The notes under the pieces were generated by a model that saw only the letters and a list, made by a program, of their open reading frames with translations, was not told the origin of the DNA and searched no databases. Below, piece after piece: positions 1 through 5,336 of a DNA stretch of 5,738 bases. The stretch is from contig JABDQT010000292.1 of assembly GCA_013042165.1 (NCBI GenBank), positions 1-5,738 on the forward strand, written 5' to 3'. Numbering within the stretch: the stretch's first letter is position 1; every line of letters begins with the position of its first letter. A program made the translations under genes and the position numbers. Source of the stretch: Kiritimatiellales bacterium (lineage in GTDB: Bacteria > Verrucomicrobiota > Kiritimatiellia > Kiritimatiellales > Pontiellaceae).

Positions 1-96
1 ATTCTTCCCTGCTGTTTGATTTTGGCCTGATGGGAAACATAACCGAGGAAATAGCCGGCTATTGAACTGTGCCGAAGAAAAATACAAGCCGAACCT
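1..96. other. Left edge, no assignable gene
   Basis: On the + strand one frame is open from the window edge (position 3) to a TGA at 63-65. It could be the last 20 codons of an upstream gene, reading ...LLFDFGLMGNITEEIAGY. On the - strand an ATG at 38-40 opens a frame that runs off the window edge. Neither stretch is long enough to recognise, and no terminator is visible before the repeats begin at 97. The + strand tail is slightly more likely because its stop is followed directly by non-coding repeats, but this is a weak inference. Confidence 0.2.
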
Positions 97-225
97 AAAA
101 GGGGTCATAAAAGGAAAAAGGGGTCAAAAAAGGGGTCAGAAAAAGGGGTCAGTCCTTTGATATTAGTGTAGGCATAATTTGTTGCAGATGATAATCGATA
201 CCAAGATCAAAGGACTGACCCCTTT
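97..225. repeat. GGGGTCA repeat cluster with 20-bp inverted repeat
   Basis: The 11-mer AAAAGGGGTCA occurs four times in the same orientation, starting at 97, 116, 128 and 141. The last copy forms the left arm (142-161) of a perfect 20-bp inverted repeat whose right arm is 206-225. The 44-nt segment between the arms (162-205) is AT-rich. In single-stranded DNA or RNA this would fold into a long hairpin with the GGGGTCA repeats on its 5' side. The arrangement resembles REP/BIME-type elements mobilised by RAYT (IS200-like Y1) transposases. No transposase gene lies in the window, so the link to RAYT is an inference. The short frame across it on the - strand shows no protein-like character. Confidence 0.8.
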
Positions 226-238
226 GGCTATTGCATGG

Positions 239-292
239 TTCATAGAGCCAACTCTACAACATGCCGCTGGTGTAGCGTCGGCTCTGCGAGCC
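239..292 (-). repeat. 54-bp dispersed palindromic repeat, copy 1
   Basis: The reverse complement of this stretch matches 2548-2601 at 46 of 54 positions without gaps. The unit is itself an imperfect palindrome: a CGCAGAGCC-type arm and a TTGTAGAGTTGGCTCTATG-type arm face each other across a central loop of about 10 nt. Several mismatches in the arms become G-U pairs in RNA, so the structure may be kept as an RNA hairpin. It lies only 13 nt from the end of the GGGGTCA inverted repeat, so two unrelated repeat families are stacked here. It is probably a non-autonomous REP-like element; its function is unknown. Confidence 0.75.
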
Positions 293-370
293 GAGACCTT
301 GCCGGCTTGGCGCGGGATTAATGCATAAGGCGCGGGGCCCGGAGCATTTTCCGTTCTGTTTGCCTTCAAG

Positions 371-414
371 GTAGGCGAAGCGCCTGCGTTATGTACCGCC
401 GCCGTCTCGGCGGC
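371..414 (+). repeat. Two tandem GC-rich hairpins
   Basis: Two 17-nt hairpins of the same geometry (7-bp stem, 3-nt loop) lie 10 nt apart. The first pairs 371-377 with 381-387, including one G-T wobble, with loop AAG. The second pairs 398-404 (GCCGCCG) with 408-414 (CGGCGGC), with loop TCT. The 7-mer GCGCCTG occurs at 380-386 and again at 420-426, so it brackets the second hairpin as a direct repeat. No T-tract follows either stem, so they are unlikely to be intrinsic terminators. A REP-like element is more likely. Confidence 0.5.
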
Positions 415-447
415 AATATGCGCCTGTCAATCCGGCTGGGATTCTCT

Positions 448-476
448 TTGCGAACCCGCCAAACCCATTCTATTAT
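448..476 (+). promoter_or_regulatory. Candidate sigma70-type promoter for the flavoprotein gene
   Basis: A TTGCGA hexamer (448-453, 4 of 6 to TTGACA) is separated by exactly 17 nt from TATTAT (471-476, 5 of 6 to TATAAT). The predicted transcription start near 482-484 leaves a leader of about 25 nt. That leader carries the AGGAGG ribosome-binding site and leads to the ATT codon at 509. Spacing and position support it; the assignment rests on consensus matching only. Confidence 0.45.
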
Positions 477-495
477 CAACGCGTTGAGAGGGTAT

Positions 496-501
496 AGGAG
501 G
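496..501 (+). promoter_or_regulatory. Strong Shine-Dalgarno AGGAGG that fixes a non-ATG start
   Basis: A full AGGAGG lies 7 nt before the ATT codon at 509-511. No ATG, GTG or TTG in the reading frame is available between the upstream in-frame stop (TGA, 485-487) and codon 52. The site therefore points to initiation at ATT. Confidence 0.7.
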
Positions 502-508
502 TTTAAAA

Positions 509-1117
509 ATTAAACTGCTTGTCATCAATGGAAGCTACCGAAAGGGAAGAACTATCGACACTCTTGTCGAGAGGGCAGTTGAGGGTGCCAGACAGAATGC
601 CGACATTTCGGTCACTACGATCCGGCTGACCGACCGAAACATCAAATACTGCACCAACTGCATGGTATGCAGGAACGATGATCCATCGAAGGAAATCGCA
701 AAATGCTCCATCGCCGATGACATGCAGGAACTGCATCCGATGATGAATGATACCGACTTCTATATATTCGCCACCCCGATAAACTGCGGCACCGTTACCG
801 CGGTCATGAAGACGTTTCTCGAACGCACCGTCTGGGTGCATGCCAGGCCCGGAAGAAAGCCGCTTGCAGGCTGTCCGGAACCACGTTCGGCCAAGAAGAA
901 GCGCGCCATTATATTGCTGAGCAGCGGCATTGTTCCGGCATTGCTGCGGAGACTCTGTGATGACGCCACGTCTCTGATCAAGAGCAATTGCGAATGCAGC
1001 TATAACGCCAAGGTTATAGGCTCCCTCTACGCAGGAGCCATTGAGAAAAGAGGAATGGATCAATACCTTGAAAAGGCCTATGTACTGGGAACAAAGCTCA
1101 CCAAACAGATGGCCTGA
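509..1117 (+). CDS. Flavodoxin-fold NAD(P)H-dependent FMN reductase, iron-sulfur flavoprotein-like
   Basis: The 202-residue product matches the flavodoxin-like NADPH-dependent FMN reductase superfamily. It begins MKLLVINGSYRKGRT (first codon ATT), the beta strand plus phosphate-binding loop that holds FMN (GSYRKGRT, residues 8-15). C48, C51 and C54 form CxxCxxC, with a further C66. These sit where iron-sulfur flavoproteins (Isf) ligate a 4Fe-4S cluster, but the gap to the fourth Cys is 11 residues, longer than the compact Isf motif as I know it. The IFATPINCGTVTAVMKTFLER segment (roughly residues 90-110) is the family's second flavin-contacting loop and following helix. The expected role is cytoplasmic electron transfer or quinone/flavin reduction with FMN; the substrate is unknown. 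The first in-frame ATG (662) would delete the FMN loop, so the AGGAGG-preceded ATT is preferred. A start-codon mutation or sequencing error remains possible. The next gene converges, 45 nt away. Confidence 0.85.
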   Translation: MKLLVINGSYRKGRTIDTLVERAVEGARQNADISVTTIRLTDRNIKYCTNCMVCRNDDPSKEIAKCSIADDMQELHPMMNDTDFYIFATPINCGTVTAVMKTFLERTVWVHARPGRKPLAGCPEPRSAKKKRAIILLSSGIVPALLRRLCDDATSLIKSNCECSYNAKVIGSLYAGAIEKRGMDQYLEKAYVLGTKLTKQMA

Positions 1118-1128
1118 CATGCAGCTTG

Positions 1129-1155
1129 ATTGCTTCGATAAAGTAATGTTTTTTT
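1129..1155 (+). terminator. Weak candidate intrinsic terminator
   Basis: ATTGCTT (1129-1135) can pair with AAGTAAT (1141-1147) across a 5-nt loop, and a run of seven T follows at 1149-1155. It lies 12 nt after the flavoprotein stop codon and inside the gap between convergent genes, which is the expected place. The stem is AT-rich with one wobble, so it would be weak. Confidence 0.35.
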
Positions 1156-1162
1156 AGATTGC

Positions 1163-2353
1163 CTAGCGCAGCTCCTTGGGGCGCAGGCAACGGATGTCGA
1201 GATCAAGGTTGCGCCCGTAGTATTTACTCATGGTGTCGAGGTTCATGAACATCCATGGGCTGTTGAAGTTGCTTCCGTTTTTTGTGAACACAATATCCGC
1301 AGCAATGAAGACCGCGGAGTGCAGCAGCTTCCCGCTTTTTTCCACATAAAGAATAACATCTCCGAAGCGCAGGTCGGCGGCCTGAATAGCGACGAAATTA
1401 TTTTCAAAATAGTGTTTCACCTCAATGGTCTTGAGAGGCGGCCCGGGCGAGCCCTGATTAAAGAAATTGTAGGTACTCCAGTGGCAATCGAGTTTGCCCA
1501 AATCTGCACCTTTCATGGCATAAACATCGGGATACATGAACAAATGCTGACGCGCAAAAGGAGGCAGAAGATGAATGATGTCAATCGTGCGGTCTCCCGG
1601 TCGGTTTTTCAGGCTTTCAAGTACCGGATAGACATTCTTGGCACGGGCCCCGCGTCCCCAATAGTCGGATAGTTTTTTTATGTTGGATTGATCGCTGATT
1701 CGTAATTTGACGAGCATGGTCTTTTCACGGGTGAGGGCCCGAAAAACTTCCCGTTGTTCCTCTCTTGAATCGATGTGTTTCATGAGCAGTGCAGTATCGG
1801 CCATGAACATAAGGTTGCCATTTCGATAAACCAGCTTTTCAAGCAAGGTCCGGGTGGATGAGGATAATTCTATGCCGTACATCCAATCATCAATTGAAGT
1901 GCCCGCATAGCGAAAGGCTTTTTCATGCATTCGGTTGACACGATATGAAGCCAGCTCGTTGTAGATCCATCGCCGGGCGGCCGACGAAAGATTCAGAACT
2001 TCCTCCTCTGACGGTTTGATTATCAGACCCTGGATTTCAGGGTCTTCCCTGACTCGATTAATGAAGGATTGCTTTTGTTCCTCAGGCAGCGGGGAATCCT
2101 CAATGAATTGCCGCATCCGCACAGCATCCCATCCGGGAAACCGCCAGTTGATGCCACGCGGGATGGTGCGTAATTCGGGTACGTAATCGATGGGTGGACC
2201 GATGCGAATATATTGTGCCTGAAGCTCTCCCCATGTGCCAATGGGCAGTGCTTTATCGAAACTGATCGTATCATCCATACCGTCGGATTCGAATTGGAAA
2301 CCGAACAATAGGGTCAAGGAAAGCAGGGTGGTCCTGATCATTGGGAATGGCAT
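1163..2353 (-). CDS. Probable exported NlpC/P60-like cysteine hydrolase, unnamed family
   Basis: The 396-residue protein has a basic then hydrophobic N-terminus (LLSLTLLFGFQF, residues 10-21) that looks like a short signal peptide or lipoprotein-less export signal; no clear AxA cleavage site is visible. Residues 40-280 are charged and look mostly helical, with no family I recognise. The C-terminal part has the order expected of a papain-like NlpC/P60 fold: a nucleophile helix LDCHWSTYNFFN with C290, a strand FGDVILYVE (330-338), a second strand with H345 in LLHSAVFIAADIVF, and a polar third residue possibly N359 in TKNG. This suggests a periplasmic or cell-surface peptidase or amidase, perhaps acting on peptidoglycan. 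Similar DCHW...HSAVYIA...FTKNG proteins are familiar to me as conserved hypotheticals in PVC bacteria, from memory only. Start: GGAG lies 5 nt before this ATG; the ATG at codon 5 has no such site. GC is lower than in the genes to the right. Confidence 0.75.
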   Translation of the reverse strand: MPFPMIRTTLLSLTLLFGFQFESDGMDDTISFDKALPIGTWGELQAQYIRIGPPIDYVPELRTIPRGINWRFPGWDAVRMRQFIEDSPLPEEQKQSFINRVREDPEIQGLIIKPSEEEVLNLSSAARRWIYNELASYRVNRMHEKAFRYAGTSIDDWMYGIELSSSTRTLLEKLVYRNGNLMFMADTALLMKHIDSREEQREVFRALTREKTMLVKLRISDQSNIKKLSDYWGRGARAKNVYPVLESLKNRPGDRTIDIIHLLPPFARQHLFMYPDVYAMKGADLGKLDCHWSTYNFFNQGSPGPPLKTIEVKHYFENNFVAIQAADLRFGDVILYVEKSGKLLHSAVFIAADIVFTKNGSNFNSPWMFMNLDTMSKYYGRNLDLDIRCLRPKELR

Positions 2354-2453
2354 ATTATCTCCACGAGTTCTTGGTTGCGGCTGTGCCGGTATATACAGGT
2401 TACAAATTACCCGATTTTGTTACATAAGGGGGCCTGTTTCGTCGAGGAGATAA

Positions 2454-2516
2454 ATGCACTCAAACAAGAAATGGAGCAGTCCAAGAATCGGAAGTATTTA
2501 TGCCGGCATAGTATAG
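2454..2516 (+). CDS. Doubtful 20-codon ORF, possible gene remnant
   Basis: An ATG at 2454 is preceded 4 nt upstream by GAGGAG (2444-2449) and opens a frame of 20 codons ending in TAG. The peptide starts MHSNKKWSSPRIG and ends in a small hydrophobic patch (IYAGIV). I do not recognise it. The good ribosome-binding site with an abrupt stop, 31 nt before a dispersed repeat, would fit the 5' remnant of a gene cut short. It could equally be a real small protein or chance. No promoter is evident. Confidence 0.2.
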   Translation: MHSNKKWSSPRIGSIYAGIV

Positions 2517-2547
2517 CGCATAACGCTTGAAATACCGTATTTGTGTC

Positions 2548-2601
2548 AGCTCGCAGAGCCGATACTACAACAACGGCTCGTTGTAGAGTTGGCTCTATGA
2601 G
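2548..2601 (+). repeat. 54-bp dispersed palindromic repeat, copy 2
   Basis: This is the inverted partner of 239-292 (46 of 54 identical as reverse complement). The arms 2552-2570 and 2581-2599 match at 14 of 19 as an inverted repeat. Three of the mismatches become G-U wobbles in a + strand RNA, and the loop is CAACGGCTCG (2571-2580). No T-tract follows, so it is not a simple terminator. The rest of the 2354-2730 gap shows a small CAATT/AATTG palindrome (around 2631-2645) and an imperfect GCATCAGCTGACGC palindrome (about 2711-2724), but no further gene. Confidence 0.75.
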
Positions 2602-2730
2602 CCAGTACCGCAGCGTGAGGATATACGGCTCTCAATTATGAATTGCTCAAAATCACAGGCCCCCCAATCAACGGCTGAGACCGACCTTTGATTATAAAGC
2701 AGCACCACACGCATCAGCTGACGCTGAACG

Positions 2731-4887
2731 TCATGCAAATTCCTTCAACCGTTCGGCGAGGGTGGTGGTGCGCTCGCGGGATTCGGCGCGGGTGACGGCG
2801 AGGTTGAGCGCCTTTTTGGTGCCGAGCACGATGACCAGCTTTTTGGCGCGGGTGATGGCGGTGTAGATCAGACTGCGCTGCAGCAGGACATAGTGCTGGG
2901 TGTGCAGCGGAATCAGCACACAGGGATATTCGCTCCCCTGACTTTTGTGGATAGTGATGGCATACGACAACACCAGCTCATCAAGCTCGCGGAAGTCGTA
3001 GACCACCTTGCGGCCGTCAAAATCAACCACCAGTTCCGAGGCTTCGCTGTCGATCGATAAAATCCGCCCGATGTCGCCGTTGTAGACATCCTTGTCATAG
3101 TCGTTTTCGGTCTGCATCACCTTGTCGCCGGTGCGGTAGGTGATGCCGAAGCGCTCGACCTCGTCACCGCGCGGATTGAGCAGCTGCTGCAGCGTGACGT
3201 TCAGGTTGCGTGCTCCCAGCTCCCCCTTCTGCATCGGCGTCAGGATCTGGATCTCGTCCATCGGGTTGAAATGAAACTTCTTCGGAATGGATTGCCTGAT
3301 CATTTTGCCCACCAGCGCGAGCGCCTTGTCGGGATCGTCGGCCTCGACAAAGTAGCAGTCGCTGGTTTCGCCTTCGTCGGGAAAGTCGGGCATCTGCCCC
3401 TGGTTGATCCTGTGGGCATTGGTGATGATGCGGCTGGTGGCGGCCTGCCGGAAGACTTCGTTAAGGTGCCCGACGGGCACCGTTCCGGAGCGGATGATAT
3501 CCTGCAGCACCCGGCCCGGCCCGACGGAGGGCAGCTGGTCGGCATCGCCGACCACAACGACCGCGGCATGCAGCGGAACGGCATCGAAGAGCTGCGAGGC
3601 CAGCACCACATCAATCATGCTCGACTCGTCGACAATCAGCACATCGCACTCCAGCGGATTTTCCGCATGATGGACAAACCCGCCGGTGCCGGGATTGTAC
3701 TGCAGCAGGCGGTGAATGGTCTTGGCTTCCATGCCGGTGGTTTCGGCCATGCGCTTCGCGGCGCGGCCGGTCGGCGCGCACAAGGCAACGCGCATTTTCT
3801 TGGCCTTCAGCACCATCAGCACCGAATTCACCAGCGTGGTCTTTCCCACACCGGGGCCGCCGGTGATGACCATGACCTTGGAAGCGACGGCGGTCTTGAG
3901 CGCACCTTGCTGAGCGGGAGCCAATGCAATCCCGGTCTTTTGCTGCACCCATGCCAGCGCCTTGTCGAAATCGATGGCCGGACAGGGATGCTTGCCATGC
4001 TGAAGCACCTGCAGTTTTTTTGCCAGTTCCAGTTCGGCATAGAAGAGCTTGGGCAGATACACCAGTTCCCTGCCCTGTTCGTCGGTGCGAAGAATCAGGC
4101 GCTTGCCATCGACGGCATGCGCAAGGGCCCGCTCGATGATTTCGAGATCAATCTCCAGCAGTTCGGCAGTGCGTGAGAGCAGGTCGTTGCGGATGTAGGC
4201 GCAGTGACCGCTGGCGGTCAGCTCGCCAAGCATGTATTCGAGGCCGGCGCGGGCGCGCAGATCGGAGTCCTTGGCAATACCCAGCTTCATGGCAATCTGG
4301 TCGGCAATCAGAAAGCCGATGCCGCGCACGTCGCGGGCCAGGCAGTAGGGATCTCGCTGAACCAGCTCGATGGCCTTGTCGCCATACAGCTTGTGAATAC
4401 GGAATGCGCGCGTGGTACTGATGCCGTGGCTGAACAGGAACGACATGATCTGCCGCACACTCTTCTGCTCGTCCCATGCCTGCTTGATACGATCCTTGCG
4501 CAGCTTGCCGATGCCCTCGACCTTCAGCAGCTTGCCCGAGGAGTTTTCGATGACGTCAAACACATCGCGGCCAAAGGTTTTGACGAGCCGGGAGGCATAT
4601 TCCTTGCCGATGCCCTTGACCAGATCGGAAGCGAGGTATTTTTCGATGCCCTCCAGCGTGTCGGGCTTGGACATGCGCATGGCACCGGCCTTGAACTGCC
4701 GCCCGTGCCGCGGATCGGTGAGCCATTCGCCGTCGGCCGCCAGCCACTCGCCGGGGTTCACCGTCGGCACCGTGCCGGTTACGGTGACCAGATCCTTGTG
4801 GCCGCGCACCTTGACCCGTAATACGCAGAAGCCGTTTTCCTCGTTCCGGAAAACGACCCGCTCAATCTGGCCATCCAGTTTATCCAT
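2731..4887 (-). CDS. recD2: RecD2 / RecD-like ATP-dependent DNA helicase (SF1B)
   Basis: The 718-residue product has the full RecD2 architecture; Deinococcus RecD2 is about the same length. An OB-like N-terminal domain (about 1-70, DGQIERVVFRNEENGFCVLRV) is followed by helix-hairpin-helix repeats (about 80-200, with LVKGIGKEYASRLV, VEGIGKLRKDRI and RGIGFLIADQIA). The two RecA-like motor domains carry Walker A GGPGVGKTT (343-351), motif Ia LCAPTGRAAKRM, Walker B LIVDESSM (417-424), motif III GDADQLPSVGPG (447-458), LNEVFRQ (475-481), an SH3-like insert (about 580-630), motif V TIHKSQGSEY (645-654) and motif VI YTAITRAKK (675-683). All motor motifs are intact, so it should be an active 5'-3' helicase acting in DNA repair or replication-fork processing without RecB/RecC, which are not seen nearby. 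The start is secure: TAA stands in frame directly before this ATG. No Shine-Dalgarno is visible. Confidence 0.96.
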   Translation of the reverse strand: MDKLDGQIERVVFRNEENGFCVLRVKVRGHKDLVTVTGTVPTVNPGEWLAADGEWLTDPRHGRQFKAGAMRMSKPDTLEGIEKYLASDLVKGIGKEYASRLVKTFGRDVFDVIENSSGKLLKVEGIGKLRKDRIKQAWDEQKSVRQIMSFLFSHGISTTRAFRIHKLYGDKAIELVQRDPYCLARDVRGIGFLIADQIAMKLGIAKDSDLRARAGLEYMLGELTASGHCAYIRNDLLSRTAELLEIDLEIIERALAHAVDGKRLILRTDEQGRELVYLPKLFYAELELAKKLQVLQHGKHPCPAIDFDKALAWVQQKTGIALAPAQQGALKTAVASKVMVITGGPGVGKTTLVNSVLMVLKAKKMRVALCAPTGRAAKRMAETTGMEAKTIHRLLQYNPGTGGFVHHAENPLECDVLIVDESSMIDVVLASQLFDAVPLHAAVVVVGDADQLPSVGPGRVLQDIIRSGTVPVGHLNEVFRQAATSRIITNAHRINQGQMPDFPDEGETSDCYFVEADDPDKALALVGKMIRQSIPKKFHFNPMDEIQILTPMQKGELGARNLNVTLQQLLNPRGDEVERFGITYRTGDKVMQTENDYDKDVYNGDIGRILSIDSEASELVVDFDGRKVVYDFRELDELVLSYAITIHKSQGSEYPCVLIPLHTQHYVLLQRSLIYTAITRAKKLVIVLGTKKALNLAVTRAESRERTTTLAERLKEFA

Positions 4888-4897
4888 TTAGTGTAGG

Positions 4898-4906
4898 ATC
4901 ATATCA
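4898..4906 (-). promoter_or_regulatory. Extended -10 promoter just upstream of recD2
   Basis: On the - strand the sequence reads TGATATGAT, an extended -10 element (TGn plus TATGAT, 5 of 6 to TATAAT). No good -35 sits 17 nt before it, which extended -10 promoters can tolerate. Only 10 nt separate the hexamer from the recD2 ATG, so transcription would start about 4-5 nt before the ATG. This gives a near-leaderless message and agrees with the missing ribosome-binding site. Confidence 0.4.
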
Positions 4907-4907
4907 G

Positions 4908-4980
4908 AACCACAGATGGGCTCGGATATACACCGAGTACGAAAAGTTAAATTTGAGTTCATCTGCGTCAATCTGTGACT
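4908..4980. repeat. CACAGAT-type dispersed repeat between recD2 and the zinc-ribbon gene
   Basis: CACAGAT (4911-4917) and its exact reverse complement ATCTGTG (4971-4977) bound the element. A second related pair, CAGATG (4913-4918) and CATCTG (4960-4965), lies inside. A 5-bp hairpin, CTCGG (4921-4925) with CCGAG (4933-4937), sits in the left half. Sequences built on CACAGAT/ATCTGTG are, from memory, common intergenic repeats in Verrucomicrobiota- and Planctomycetota-type genomes. Only one copy is in the window, so its dispersed nature cannot be shown here. Reading frames that cross it look like chance. Confidence 0.45.
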
Positions 4981-5003
4981 CCGCTTTCTTTTCGATTACA
5001 GGC

Positions 5004-5255
5004 CTAGAACTTCTTTTCGTATTCACCCTTGCCGAGTTTGTTGTACTTGGTGAATCCGGCGTTCTTGGCGCGGTCGTCCAGCCCGCTGGCGGATCCTCCG
5101 ACGTTGGGTGCCGAGAATTGGCGCTGTACTTTGCCGCCGCAACGCGGACAGGTTTCCAGGGCCGTTGTGTCGGTCTGTTCCACCTCTTCGAAGCTCTCCT
5201 TGCAATGGCGGCAGGAGTTCCCCGGATCGGCGGCGATATATTCACGAATTGGCAT
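5004..5255 (-). CDS. FmdB-like small zinc-ribbon protein
   Basis: The 83-residue protein starts MPIREYIA, close to the MPIYEY start typical of the FmdB/CxxC_CxxC_SSSS regulatory-protein family. It has two CxxC pairs, C15/C18 (SCRHC) and C36/C39 (TCPRCGG), expected to bind one zinc ion as a zinc ribbon. The tail (about 50-83) is Gly/Ser-rich then lysine-rich (GKGEYEKKF) and probably flexible. Family members are often called putative regulators, but the function is poorly known and no partner is evident here. The ATG at 5253-5255 is chosen because it gives the family's standard N-terminus and has GAGGA (5264-5268) 8 nt upstream. A TTG five codons earlier overlaps that site and is less likely. 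It lies 81 nt after the transglutaminase-like gene and 116 nt before recD2. Confidence 0.8.
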   Translation of the reverse strand: MPIREYIAADPGNSCRHCKESFEEVEQTDTTALETCPRCGGKVQRQFSAPNVGGSASGLDDRAKNAGFTKYNKLGKGEYEKKF

Positions 5256-5336
5256 GATGTGTTTCCTCAATTAAATCATCAGCGTTCTAGCACGCCCGCC
5301 CCGGAATGGAAAGCATGCCTGCAGGGCAAAACCGCA

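Noticed and set aside
97..161. GGGGTCA repeats as a CRISPR array
   Set aside because: The units are 11 nt with 1-8 nt between them, far too short for repeats and spacers, and no cas gene is present.
163..369. 68-codon frame on the - strand in the left gap
   Set aside because: It runs through the inverted repeat and the 54-bp repeat, and its composition is not protein-like; it is a by-product of the repeats.
398..414. GCCGCCG/CGGCGGC hairpin as a rho-independent terminator
   Set aside because: No T-tract follows on either strand.
503..1120. Long - strand frame opposite the flavoprotein gene
   Set aside because: The + strand frame carries a complete recognisable flavodoxin fold with a ribosome-binding site; the antisense frame has no recognisable motif.
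3271..4821. Long + strand frames opposite recD2 (301 and 205 codons)
   Set aside because: They are antisense shadows of a high-GC gene whose own frame shows every helicase motif.
163..4897. TTAGTGTAGG shared by 163-172 and 4888-4897
   Set aside because: A shared 10-mer is expected many times by chance in a window this size, and the flanks do not match.
4904..5245. 113-codon - strand frame overlapping the zinc-ribbon gene
   Set aside because: It lies in another frame across the CACAGAT repeat and the zinc-ribbon gene, and has no family features.
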